NCBI GenBank assembly: GCA_002633005.1
Contig: NMRA01000169.1
Span: 716,627-776,759 of the forward strand
Source of the DNA: Phoronis australis
Lineage: Eukaryota; Phoronida; Phoronidae
Reading direction: 5' to 3'
DNA: 60,133 nt
A program made the translations under genes and the position numbers. Shown here one piece after another: positions 46,089 to 57,788 of this stretch; the stretch's first letter is position 1, and each line of letters opens with the position of its first letter. The notes under the pieces were generated by a model, which was not told where the DNA came from, did not search any database, and saw nothing but the letters and a program-made list of their open reading frames with translations.

Positions 46089-49000
46089 CTGTAAACGTGA
46101 AATAAATTCGTTCCACTTACAGCTGTGGTGCTTGCATGGCGCTTTTAATTTAAACCTAAGTGAAGGTCCTTTGTCCTGACCTGGAGCTCTCGATAATAGA
46201 TTGCTCTTCGAACTCCATCAATTCCGTTTTGTCACGTAATTCTACGCTGGTGGATGGCACTCATTTAAGGAGTAATTACCTTTTCATGAAGTGATTATAT
46301 GTAAAATGTGTTGCCCGACCACATTTGTCTAACTTTTTGCTAAATGTGACCCTGTCATAAGTTTTAGTACCAAAACACTCTGAACCAATGCAATAATGTT
46401 AGAGACCGTCTCTTTTCCTGAATGTAAGTCTCTTTTTACGGAACATCAACATGAGAAGCAACGGCGTCATCTGCTCTATTTGAATGGTGCAAAGAATAGG
46501 CGACCCCTTGTAGCCTGGCCTAAAGATCAAGAGTTAAAATATGAAACAAGAAGTTTCAAAACCTACTTTAATTACAATTATTTTCACCTGCATGAAAAAC
46601 ATTGNTTCTCTGACGGTTACGTTGCCTCGCATAACGCAGAGTAGGCGACCACTGAAGCTTCAGAAACTAAAAGATAGAAAACGAGAAAAAATCCTACGTT
46701 GACACCGTCACCGGTAGAGATTAGACAATTCGACCGTTTCACCCGCCACGAAATCAGCCGACCAACTTAAAGAATTCCGTTCACTTACGGGCAATTGCAT
46801 GGCTGTGCACGCAGCAGAATTCTGGTGTTATCGCTCTAGTTTGGCTAATTACAGTCTACAATCCACACTGGGGCCAGCATTAGATAGTAAATATCCTGTT
46901 GCTCATTCTCGACGGTATACAACCTGGCAATTATCAAGGCTCATAACTCAGCAGGGTGCAGTTTTCAATTGAGGTGAGCCACATTCTTGGCATGTAAGTT
47001 TGCACAACTAAAAATGTTGCACATGGGAGCGTTTAACAAATATAACATCGCCAACTTTCCAATGGCAGCCATTTCGCTAATGTATGCTGAACAGGTATCT
47101 AAACTGACGTGATCGTAGGTTGTCGTGCTACTCACAAAAACGTCTTGGTGACAGCTTCACTACCACAGCTTGTTCAAAGTATAACTTGTATACACTCTAG
47201 TCTTCACAAAACTTATCAGAAATACAGTCTAGATACAAGACTAGGTTTTCTTGATCTAGAAAGCAACCCCAGCAGCATGCGCAGTGCATGAATTTACTCT
47301 CTGGGTCACTAATGGTATGCCATACCTTCATTTCATCCTCCAGTGAGAGACCTCGTTGTAGGAACTTTCCAACCATCTCGTCCGTCACAGGAAAGTTGTC
47401 GGGGAGTTTATTGCATCTCTCTATCGTAATCGGATTAGGTCCGTTAAGGACCAAGTTACCAAACACGGTATCTTCGTCCCAGTTGTCTATATACCACTTT
47501 ATATAATTCATATCTTCCCCAGAACCAAGAAACCTACAAAAACAAATTCAAGCAGCTAATTAATCAAGAGTCGGTCCTTGCTTTTCTAAAAACTAGATGC
47601 ATTTGACTGTCTTGTATGTTCGTGTATAGACCTGTGTGCCAGTATCTGAAATACAGGTGGTTTTCAAAAAGTATTTTGTCCAAGTGTTTTGCACATAGTA
47701 AGGGGAAAAGGCAGATAGGAGTCAGATAAAAAGATGGATCATCTGCTTAAAATTGTGCAGGACCTTATCAGCAAGACTGCAGGGGTGGATTCAAGATTTT
47801 GAANGGGGGCAGAACAGAGTATTATCCAGGATTTAGCCATTCAGACATTCGCACTCCCGAGCTGCTAAATGGAATCTGGGATAATTATAGGGGGCTATGG
47901 CCCGTCGGCCCCTCTAGGTCCGCTACTACAACTAAAACCATAGAATTTAATGAGCAAAAATATATGTTTTCTGAAATTAAAAATTTCGAAAAATTTGATT
48001 TTTGACATAATATTAATTTGTCATTAATGGACTCACATCACCATCCTTTATAATAACATTAAGTGAAAAAGAAAAGTACACATTCAAAACAAAACTACAG
48101 GATCAATAACATCAATCAATTTGGTATGATATAAAAGTTCAAAATAAAATCCCAAACACGTCGTTACTCTTTTGGAAATGATCGTTTCGTTTTCGTTTTA
48201 TTCAACTTTAATTTTTTTTCATAAAAAAGAACCTCAAAAATTCTGTTGCATCCGACCAGCCATTTCTGAGATATAATGTTCCAGGGATGGCCAAACTGTA
48301 ATTTTCTAGGGTCCTACGTCCAAAAGCGTACTGTCTGCGTCTTGTGATTAATATTAGCACACTATTCATGTGGAAAATGCTAAACAATTACGTGCAATAA
48401 CCACAGTCGCGTCATTGGAATGCAGCCTTTTCATCGTCAGAAGGCAGATCTGCCGCCTAATTTGTGGACAACGGTAAGGAGGTAGATCAGACGTCTAACG
48501 GGGGTTTGACACTTGATTTTTAAACGGCAGATCAATGGTCTAACGAGGTTTTGCACGTGATTTTTAGACGGCCGATGACATGTTCGATTTGGCTTCCGTT
48601 TGTAATTAGACTTATCATCGCTGAATAAGCGTCACTTAAAGGGGCAGTCGTGTGTTCCCTGTATACGCATATTCGCACGTCTCAAACTGGTTGTTTTTGT
48701 GTGTCTTTTGTCCATCCTTACACTATTTGCCAGAGCTAGAATGGAAAGCATCATGTGATATGGCTTCTTATTGAACAGGAGAAATATTCGGACATTCTGA
48801 ATAATTGGAGAAATGTCCAGAAATTCCAATTGATTGGTGTTGAGAAATGTAGAATATTTCTTCATCTGGGAAGAAATGTCTTTGCAGTGTACGTGCGCAG
48901 GCCATAACAGCAAGAACAGACTAAATCGATGCATTTTATACATATAGATTATTACATGGCGAAGTCGTTATCCCCCCGTTATCTAGAGCCCGAGTGAATT

Positions 49001-52000
49001 TTGTAGAATTATCACCCGAGGGGCGATAGCATGCTTTGCTACAATAAAAAGTAGATGACATTTTAGAAGAATGCTCCATCGCAAAAGTAATTAGGAAACA
49101 GAACTATAATCTGGAACATTTTATAGACTTTTTATTTTTACAGAAATCCGCAAAGTTCCAGAATGTGTCTTTTAACTGTTGAAATGTTCCAGCACATCGT
49201 AAGAAACTATAGATACCAAGGTACGGGTTAGTATAAGGCAATGCAGCTGAAGGAGAGTTGATGTATAAACTGAGATGAGTTAGAGCTGAGTTGTATAGCC
49301 ATAGAAGTGTCTCAGAAGTTCATCAATAGTCAAATCTTTGCAGCATTGGCTAGAGCAGAAAACAGAAGTTTCGTGGGACGTTTTGTTTGAGTAGGTTTAT
49401 GAACGTACGGTCTTGATTAATAAAGTGATTAACTCGAACCAGTCTTCAGTATATTATCGCACTCTGAAAACTAGTAGCACAGGTCAGTGACAACCAGCGT
49501 CCGCCCATTCACGGGGAAAGGCGTGTAATACCTGTAATACCTGTAATACCTGTCACGGACAGGATCATTGGGGATATGCTGGTGCATTAATCCCCTCCCC
49601 AGACCATCCCCGAGACAGCAGAAGGCGCAGAACTCCAGGGCTGACGTTGCCTGTAAGCATTTGATTAGACTGCACTCGGGCACGGCTCTTCTTGTGACTC
49701 TTTGCACCATGGCGATAAATAATACCGGCTTCGAGCAGGCGGCTGCCATCACTGAACTCAGCCAGTTGGGATGCAGTCTGATCGAGGTTGCGTTTGCGGG
49801 CCAACAACTTAACGTCAGCCGAATAGAGGGGTTGGTTGGTTGGTGGTGCATGAGCCAGCGAGGTAATCTGCACGCTCATTAATCAAGACACCGGCGTGGC
49901 CAGGTACGAAAGACCAGATCACTACATGATGAGGGTGGCGTGATCGGAAGACACCCCAGTTGGCTGGGAGGTTTCCAGATTGAACTTTCATCAACACTGC
50001 CATGGAATCGGTGGCAAAGATAATGGTGTGATTCTCCAGGTCTAGGAGTGACAGCTTGGTTAGGGCACGTTGTACAGCCTCAAACTCCATCTGCGTACTG
50101 CTTGTGTATACATGGTGGCAGCCACTACCTTCCGCAATGACGTTGTTAGCACAGCGTATTTGATAACCCCATCCCGCACGATTAGTTTCACCATCGAAGG
50201 ATCCATCAGTTGCTACAATGATGGCATTAATACCGCCAAGATCACGCCATTGCTGACGGCACAATGCTTGGGCTACTCCTGGAGGCCATTCCCGAGCTTC
50301 TCTGTTGAAAGCAATGATGACATTCTGTTCCTCACCAAGTTCTTGTACTGGCAGCCAAGCAGCATCTTGCGCGATCATGTGTTCGCCGATGAGACCCATG
50401 GTTGCATTAACAGCAGCGACAGTCCACGAGCACCTGCTAAGTCTTTGGTGGGAGGCATTGCGAAAAGGTCTAGGACGAAGTCCATAAGTTTAAGGGGAAA
50501 GGCGTGACAGCGTACCAATAAAGTTGGAGGGGAAAGTCGTTGTTAAAGGGTTAATATCGGCGATAAACATCTTTTTCTGAGATCAGCAACAGGACGTAGT
50601 CTATCTGAAACTCTCGGGTTGCAGCAGAGCGCTTTGCTTACCTGAGCAGCATCACTCTCAGTATGCATAGATTAATCGTACCGTAGTTATCTGGTAGGCT
50701 AACGTTACCGGCCTTGATTTTAGTGATTGTGTGACAGACAACGGCTAGAATTGGCAATTTGTACCTTAAAACTGTATACAAAATATTTTCACTCAAGAGT
50801 TCCGCAAATTGGTTCATGCGCCTAAGTTCCGTGTGGTGTCAATGGAATTAACTCTGGTCAAATAAAAAAGATAAAGTAAGTTTCGAAGCCTTTAGCCTTG
50901 ATTGCCGATAAAATACCACTTGGTTTTAAGTCAAATGTCTAGCGTATAGGCGAATGCGTCTAAGCTCGGCAATTAGGGTCAGCTCCATATTTAGGCACAT
51001 ACGCTCAATAGCAGAATTAAGCGGTTGTAAACAAAAACACAACATTTTTATTCTTCTATAGCTCTAGCTAATAGCTTCAAAAAGTCTAACCTACTTAACA
51101 ATTCCAAAATTGAGTTTTAGTTGGCCTTGAAAAGAATAATGTCCTTTTAATATTTGTTAGTGGGCCAAAATCGACTTAGTATGCATTTAAATAGAACGTC
51201 TACGCTTACCTTCGGAGAAAACACCAAAAATTCATTGTTTAGTCACTTGACCCCTTGACCCTTCCTTGTAATGTCCTCCAGCTACAACTACCGGTACTCA
51301 CTTTTTTGCAATGTTTGCCAATTGTTCCGGTCTGTCCCAAGTATGCATCTTTTCCAACAACGTGCTAATTCCAAATTTCCTCTTTGCTTCATCGACGTTG
51401 TCCTGCAAAAATTTGAAACAAATCCAAACAACGTTACTGAAATAAGCGTTGCTGATACTATTATGCCAATATACACATTTTATATTGCAATGTGGAAGAC
51501 TGTACACTGCCAAGATGCACTCTGGAAAACTGTAAGAGTAGAAAGACTACCGGAATTTCCAAAAATAGGAAAACGTTAAATGATATAGAGTTTACGCTCG
51601 TGCGTATTTTCGGAGGAGGGGGGGNGACATAAATGCGTCTGCAGTCGTATCTCACCACTAAAAGTTTTAGTTGTCAATTCGCATTCAACAAACACAGTGC
51701 ATTAAACCTGCCCTTCATGCTGTGCTAATGCGGTTAGTTGCCAACCAAGTGGCACAAAATCTCGTCATTTAAGTGCAATAAATTCACAAAAACAACGGAC
51801 GTCAACAATAAATGCGATATTAAGGATAACGATTGACAACCAAGTGTATGTTAGTGTCAATAACATCATGATTATCATTAACCAAATACATGTTCATGTC
51901 AATATCATCATGATTATCATTAACCAAATACATGTTCGTGTCAATATCATCATGATTATCATTCACCAAATACATGTTCATGTCAATATCATCATGATTA

Positions 52001-55000
52001 TCATTCACCAAATACATGTTCATGTCAATATCATCATGATTATCATTCACCAAGTATATGCTCATGTCAATATCATCATGATTATCATTCACCAAGTATA
52101 TGCTCATGTCAATATCATCATGATTATCATTCACCAAGTATATGCTCATGTCAATAGCATCATGGTTATCATTAATCATAACAGTGAACTAGAACAGCGA
52201 CCAATAATTGCATTTCCCCTTCCACGCAGTACATTTTTAAACTACCGTTCAACCTCTTAAACTGATTAAAAGCAAAAATTTGTCTCATAATAGTCCTTAC
52301 CCTGTTATTTCCGTTACCAACAAGAACATCGAAACCATCAGCGACTCATGAAAATGATTCAGAGTTTATCGGGGTTGTCAAATCCTAACATTGCAAATTG
52401 GAAAATGGCGTATGTACGCAGTGTTTATGACGAGTTGCCGTGGTAATGTTTTTCAACCCCATAAGCGATTCGGTTACGAATTCAACGTTGACAGTTAAGC
52501 AACGGCGAATTGCCCCAGCCTTTAAATTTGGGAACAAGTTTTTAGTAACTGGTATCAATTGATCGGTTGCCTTAATTGATAGATGACGCTGTACACACAA
52601 TATGCTGTCTTAGACCAGACTGAATAGGGCTATTGGGATTAAAGAATTTACAACTATAAATCTCCATATTTACCTTAAAATCGTGTTTTTTCACATCGTG
52701 AAACTGAACAAATCGTGGCAAATTATCGTGCCCTTCAATTCCAATAAAACCGGGCTGCAAACCGTATGATTTTCCATACGGGTACATCTCTCGTCGGTTG
52801 ATCGTTTCTTCTCTGCGGGCTTTCTTCATGTCTTCACTTTTTTCTTGGAATATCAGCAATGCCTGAGCTGGTCTTAGTTTCACTACACCCTCCACCCAAT
52901 CATAAAAAGGGAAACACGTTCTCGTATTGGTGGCAGTGTGAACGATAATGACCTGAAATATATAAGTATCGTCAATTCAGAACATCGGTTGAAATCGTTT
53001 TGTAGACACTTGACCTAAAGATATAATTCCATTAAAACTCCCATGAACACCATGATCTTTCATTTAACAACTCCGCCATACAATAGCATCTTTAAAAGTG
53101 TTTCTCGTATTCCTCGCTGTTTGGCTGTGTGCAACTACAATCCGATGCACAGTTTTGAGGTTGTGGGAGCAAACAAGAATAGCCAATCACGACCTTCATA
53201 TCCGTGAAGCTAATACAAGTGCAGTGATAAGGAGAACCGTCTTTTCTAATTTTCCTTTTGAGAAAATGCATTTTACCATGGAATGCTGGCTAAAACAGAA
53301 AAATTCTAAGTAAGCCTTTTAATGTCATAAAGCCGATCTCATTATTCTTCTTACAGCGATAGGAAATAAGAACATCGAACCCATCAAAGAATCAAGAAAA
53401 CAGTTACGAGTTTAATGAGCTTGGCCAATCTTAAAATTGCGAGCTCGAACATGGCGCATAAAGGCAATGCCTGCAATTTGGTCACGGTAACAGAAACAGA
53501 ATCAGATCACCGTAAGGAAAATTATGAGACTAATTTTTTGCGTGCAAAAGGCCAAATTAGATGTTCGTATTTTAGCCAGCTAAACAAATCGAATCGCATA
53601 TTTACGACAACCATTGTTATTAGTATGACTTTGAGGACGATAACAAAATAAAGTGGCACTCTGGCTATCAGCACAGATACGAACAAGTTCGTTATTAACG
53701 CTTCGTTTTTAATCTAAAATCATCATCAGAAAAAACAAAAATACATCACGTGTCACGAACAACGAGCAAATACAGTCGAAATAACATTCACATGAACAGA
53801 TTAACACAGGTGCAAGGGCAAACTACTACCATGACAACTGACCTATCGCAAGTTCTGCCTACATGCGAAAAGTAGATAAACAAACGATATGTTTTACCTG
53901 ACAACGTTTTCTTTGTCGGGTAAAATGGAGGCTTGGAAACGAAGGTATGTCAAAAATGCTGCGTTCTTATCGGTCAGTTAAGCTGTCACTCAAAATCCTG
54001 GCGATAGGTCAACGAGACGGAGGCCTGCTGACCCCTATTGTACATTTACTCAATGACATATACTAGCTTTTTGCTTCCTCCACTAGCCAAAATTTAAGTC
54101 AGGTGCTAGCTTTTGTTTGAAAAAGTTCACCCTGGAATAACACAGTGCCACACCCATCATTATTTACCCAAGGTGCTTCACACGTGTCAAGCACATATCG
54201 CCTGCAGATGTACCAGAAACTATCTCAAATCCTAGTTATTATGTAATTTTATTTCATGCGGGCAAACTTGTGTTATTGCAATTTTGAGTTACAAAACTGA
54301 CACAATGAAGTTGGCAAAAAGGCAAAATTTCTGTTTGGATGCGAATGTATTGCTCTTCCCATCCACCCAGGAGTGCCTAGAATTTTGTAAAGTATATAAG
54401 TCATGCAATGCATTTCATTGTAGATATTAAAACGAGGGATGAACAACGGGCATAACCAATATCAGAGACAGCAAAACAAAAGATTGTATTGGGAAAAAAT
54501 GCAAATACAAGACTGAGGTCAAAGGTCAACATTAACTACCTCCACCAAAGAGGGGAGTTCATTTCCGGATGGACAAATTGCAGGTCAAAGTAGCAATGTG
54601 TCACTGCGCCTTAAGTGATCTGTTCATGTACAAACTGCTTGTGACTGTACTTGCTCAGTGTTTTCTAGACTGTTTGTGACATATGACGTATTTCTGATTA
54701 TTTATGACTATAGTTTTAGATTTAAAGCGAAACATTGATCATGAACTTGCGCCAACGAGGCCAAAAAACCTTAGTTGATTCTGGTGTACACCTCAGTTCA
54801 TTTTGAAACTTGCCCTCATTACCTTTTAAAACAGGAAAAAAATGCCCGTCTGCATCAATTTTACACGAGGTGTCGAACTTTTGGGAAAGTCCTTACAAAT
54901 GCTCACAAAAAAGCTTTTAAACGCCATTGGTCGTCCAGTGAGACATAAGTATCCACAAAGGATGCACGAACACCTGCAGTTGCGTGCCTGTAGCGTTGAA

Positions 55001-57788
55001 ATTGGATTGAAACTGGTTTGAGTTGAGTAGAAAACTCATAATGTTTGCTCGTCTTAGGTAGATTACATTTTAAAAAATTGGAAAACTATAATATACCGCC
55101 CCACTGCATGAATTTTCAGAATAATCAAAGACCAGACTCAACTGTGTATTATCGACATAATCATATTGCCACTGGCTATGCGTCCACGAAATGATGATAC
55201 TAATAACAAAAAATGTGATTACAGTTTCACAAATGAGAATCTACCTTATCGAGATGCCAGGTGTCTTTCCCGTACCTCTCCAAGGTTAAGTACTGGAGCT
55301 CTCCAATATCACTACCTTCAATTTCGTAGACATCACGTGATCCTGCTTCTAAATCGTCGTACCACCTCTTGTCTAGTAAAATGCGTCTTGTCGCGCCGTT
55401 AATGCCTTTTAAAACACAACTGAATCAGTTTTAAGTTGTATGAGAATCCAATATTGGGCTAACAAATGTTTCAAATCATTGTTTACAGAAAGCTCACGCT
55501 TGCTCGTAGTGGAGCCCGTATTGTGGCCGAGTCGCTTAGTTCACGGTATAGCAGGGTTGGTATTCGAACGCTCTATTATATGAATGAGATGAAGAAAATT
55601 TAGAACGGAGCAGATCCTTACCACAAATGCGGAACCGTAAAACTCTCTGAAAACACCTCTAAGAACTTTAACTACACTCAAAGAACCCTTACCCTGAATC
55701 TGAACTACTGTCACACCCAGGCCCAGTTAAAATGTACCACGCACTAGAAGGTCGCACTAAAATCGTTCGTGATAAGAGCTGTGGTAAGACTTTGTGAAAA
55801 GTAGCAAGGTCCCACTTTCATGGTAATGGTACTTCTGAGTACGAACTTTAAAATCAGCGCATATGTAAACAACATATTGATCGACGTTTCGGTTCATTGT
55901 CTCTAAACCATTCTCAAGACAAAAGACAGAAGTATTCCAATCAGGTGGCAAAGGTGGAGAACAGGCTGTACAGGTACACGTCAAAATGTATTGTGAAGGG
56001 ACAGACCAGAAATCAAATCAGCTGGAGCTCAAATGAACCAACATTTCTATTCAGATAGCGCTCAGCAAAATTGACTCAATCGTATATGCATAGCCTCCTT
56101 TATAAGGAGCCTGAGGGTGGCATTATCCGTGTCCAAGATCTGAACACCAGAGTAATCTATAGTATGACCGGATGTCAGTGAATGGTTAAGAACAGCACTG
56201 CATGTAAGCGTCTTTACATTGTTGATTTTAATTTTTGCACTCATATTTTGCTCCAAAATAAATGTGATCAAAGGTGCTTCTACGTGGGAAATGTTCTACA
56301 GCTCGTCGTATAGCTTGCTCCATTGCCATCATATAAAAAGAACAATTTGAAAATGCCGACGGGCAATGAATTAACTGCTAGCTAATTCTGCTACGACACA
56401 CAACATTGCGCTAGACAAATCTGACCAAGCCCAAGCTGCATGGCTTAGAAGGGTCGTAACGATTTTGAAAAACCGAAATCAAATTGTGCCAGCCAGTGTA
56501 GTTGGACACGCAACATGACGATTTAGCGGTGGGAAGAACGCGTAGGACTTAGTTTTCAACTTGCGTGTAAATGAATACCAAAACACAGAGCAGAGTTCAG
56601 TAACGTTAAGATCTCGCTAAAATACAAGACTGCGCGAGATTACTTGAGATATTGCTGTTTATTTTAAAAAAGAACAAGTGATTTTGACTAGGTCTTAGCG
56701 TAAGTCCTAGCGTTACTGAACTCTACCTGGTCTGTTATTCAGGCAATACCCGTATATGCTCGGATGCTCAGTTCAGAAATATGCTAGCCGGACAGTGAAT
56801 CGTTTCACACCATTTCCAGGCGTCAGTTGTGCCAGATTGAATTGTTCAGGGCCAACTTGTATCTGGGCAGCGTTCTGAAGATCGGCACGCAAGACCTCTC
56901 GTCAAATCACGTCTGAACTCCTACTGTTTCTCGAGTCCTCAAAACCGAAACGTTGCAAAATGGCGGCTGACAGGTCGGTAAGGAAACAGTACTATAGTTC
57001 CACTGGTGAAGCTACAGTATTGTTAGGTAAGATGAAAATCTTGAATTATGAGACAGTTAACAGTTCCCGTACCAAAAGAATCGATCTAAAGCCACGGCGC
57101 GCACCAGTGCAGCTCTTCCTAAAGTGAAAGAAATGGGGCCAGTTTTAATGGCAATTGTGAGAACCAAATGGGTATTCAGTACATGTTTGAGGTTATTTTG
57201 ACTAAACTGTACGACCCATCTACCTTCTGCTCTGCTTTTACCGGAGCTGGTTATCCCGCCATTTTGAATGAACTGCCTTTTCAGACCGAAATTTTTGCTG
57301 CAAGTTAAGGTACCCTAATGCAGAATCAAAATCGGAAGAATCAGGTTGGTAATAACATATTTTAGCCTAAATTTATACAATCTAGAGGTCAAGAATGCTT
57401 GGAATCATGTTTCCACTCTAGGACCAAAGCAATATATAATATTGGTAAAATAAAATGACAAATGCAAATGGCTTCGTTGATATTTTTCTCCGCGAATTCG
57501 GTTGAGTTTACTTTCTGCACGTTATGCAGTTGGCAAGTGTCCGGAGACAGAGAATTAGCAAGGGTTTTGTTGAATCAGTTTTTGATTTCGACTAGATCAG
57601 CCATTTGAGCTTGGAAAGGCGAAATTTTATTGCAGCAAGTGTATATGACCCATGTCTTGGGCCAACGGAAAGCAGGCCGGGCGAACAATGATAGAAAAGT
57701 ACCTTGAAGGGTCAGGTAAACGTCATCGTCTGTTCCGGTTCTCCTCCAGTAGGAATTGTCACTTGTGAATACTTCCGCTGAGTACGCA
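42476..57788 (-). CDS. Animal PLAT-domain lipoxygenase, middle exons not found
   Basis: Exons in transcript order: 57703-57788, 55245-55405, 52674-52952, 51302-51402, 47326-47533, a gap, 45838-46088, 44065-44271, 43441-43551, 42476-42655. All have proper acceptors and donors, and their phases join except across the gap. The N terminus is a PLAT (lipid/membrane-binding) domain and the rest is the helical lipoxygenase domain. This family dioxygenates polyunsaturated fatty acids using a non-haem iron. QHAAVNFGQ supplies one His and the Asn ligand. The two His ligands of the WLLAK...H....H helix should lie between 47326 and 46088 but were not found. The C-terminal residue is Leu instead of the usual Ile. 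The start codon is probably beyond the window. About 528 codons are visible of about 680 expected. Confidence 0.85.
44542..44743. repeat. Near-perfect 97 bp inverted repeat (hairpin) in a lipoxygenase intron
   Basis: The arms 44542-44638 and 44647-44743 are reverse complements with one mismatch and no gap, around an 8 nt loop (GTGTGGTT). The outer edge is AAGCGCTGTATACATTTGAC. It has no coding capacity. It could be a young foldback element or a sequencing/assembly fold-back. It lies in the intron between exons 45838-46088 and 44065-44271. Confidence 0.95.
45015..45400. repeat. Degenerate 30-36 bp minisatellite
   Basis: Units of the type CATCAACAGACTTGGGACAT, then TGATAACGCT, are repeated about eight times with substitutions between 45040 and 45270. 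Another copy lies at about 45357-45400, after an interruption. It lies in the same lipoxygenase intron as the 97 bp hairpin. No protein frame is maintained. Confidence 0.8.
46089..47325 (-). other. Interval that should hold the central lipoxygenase exons but does not visibly do so
   Basis: In animal lipoxygenases the segment between FLQRG...E and the RGVD/YRDD region is about 150 residues. It carries VPIAIQL, the WLLAK helix with two iron-binding His, HPLYKLL and the INxxAR motif. I read the minus strand here in all frames and saw none of these, only short open frames such as PGYKGSPILCTIQIEQ (about 46475-46510) that do not extend into the family pattern. A single n stands at 46605. Either the exons are missing, or the assembly dropped them. 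Confidence 0.6.
47326..51402 (-). CDS. Lipoxygenase middle exons before the gap
   Basis: 51302-51402 encodes DNVDEAKRKFGISTLLEKMH, then TWDRPEQLANIAKK. 47326-47533 encodes FLGSGEDMNYIKWYIDNWDE, then the conserved VFGNLVLNGPNPITIERCNK and FPVTDEMVGKFLQRGLSLED. The split Lys codon (AA + G) joins them. The donor after EDEMK is gtatgg, phase 0, whereas the next exon found (46088) expects phase 1. So at least one exon with a length of 1 modulo 3 must lie between them in a working gene. Confidence 0.9.
48470..48575. repeat. Two-copy imperfect tandem repeat, about 46 bp
   Basis: AGATCAGACGTCTAACGGGG, then a run ending TGATTTTTAAACGGC, is followed by AGATCAATGGTCTAACGAGG, ending TGATTTTTAGACGGC. It lies in the lipoxygenase intron between 47534 and 51301. 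Confidence 0.75.
49480..50520 (-). mobile_element. Non-LTR retrotransposon remnant with RNase H domain, second copy
   Basis: The minus-strand frame 49815-50399 encodes a near-complete RNase H: AIIVATDGSFDGETNRAGWG (first Asp), STQMEFEAVQRALTKL (Glu), IIFATDSMAVLMK (second Asp) and VPGHAGVLINERADYLAG (last Asp). Thus all four acidic residues remain. The frame then breaks and continues in others with a YSADVKLLARKRNLDQ-like tail with Arg- and Leu-rich motifs. The layout matches the copy at 1825-2610. An (AATACCTGT)n-like short tandem lies at about 49528-49556. It lies in a lipoxygenase intron, in the same orientation as the gene. Confidence 0.8.
51838..52180. repeat. 42 bp tandem repeat, about eight copies
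   Basis: Unit starts fall at 51858, 51900, 51942, 51984, 52026, 52068, 52110 and 52152; each is CAATATCATCATGATTATCA plus a variable half. Copies 1-4 end in CAAATACATGTTCATGT-type and copies 5-7 in CAAGTATATGCTCATGT-type, so two subtypes are blocked. A partial copy precedes the first unit. Because 42 is divisible by three, frames stay open on both strands. It lies in the intron between lipoxygenase exons 52674 and 51402. Confidence 0.95.
52674..57788 (-). CDS. Lipoxygenase PLAT domain and N-terminal catalytic exons
   Basis: 57703-57788 encodes AYSAEVFTSDNSYWRRTGTD, then DDVYLTLQ, the first PLAT strands including the GTD signature. 55245-55405 encodes GINGATRRILLDKRWYDDLE, then YEIEGSDIGELQYLTLERYG and DTWHLDK, the rest of PLAT. 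52674-52952 encodes VIIVHTATNTRTCFPFYDWV, the Arg-rich REETINRREMYPYG segment and GFIGIEGHDNLPRFVQFHDV. The split Gly codon between the first two exons and phase 0 after DK fit. Upstream of 57788 the minus-strand frame stays open to about 57975, so the exon could be longer. The acceptor ttgcag at 57789-57794 is my choice. Confidence 0.85.
55800..56290 (-). mobile_element. Penelope-like element remnant (3' portion)
   Basis: The minus-strand frame 56062-56271 reads SAVLNHSLTSGHTIDYSGVQ, then ILDTDNATLRLLIKEAMHIR, the pattern found near the C terminus of Penelope-type GIY-YIG proteins. Downstream, LENGLETMNRNVDQYVV resembles the 3' end phrase of such elements. Only the tail of the element is left. 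It lies in the intron between lipoxygenase exons 57703 and 55405. Confidence 0.6.
56592..56724. repeat. Inverted repeat with about 30 bp imperfect arms
   Basis: AGAGTTCAGTAACGTTAAGA, followed by TCTCGCTAAAAT, pairs with CTTAGCGTAAGTCCTAGCGT TACTGAACTCT on the right. The spacer is about 70 bp. It is probably a small foldback element in the lipoxygenase intron. Confidence 0.65.

Noticed and set aside
49565-49882. Plus-strand frame opposite the RNase H element
   Set aside because: Shadow of the retroelement remnant on the minus strand.
51820-52260. Long repetitive frames on both strands
   Set aside because: They arise because the 42 bp repeat unit is a multiple of three. They lie within an intron.
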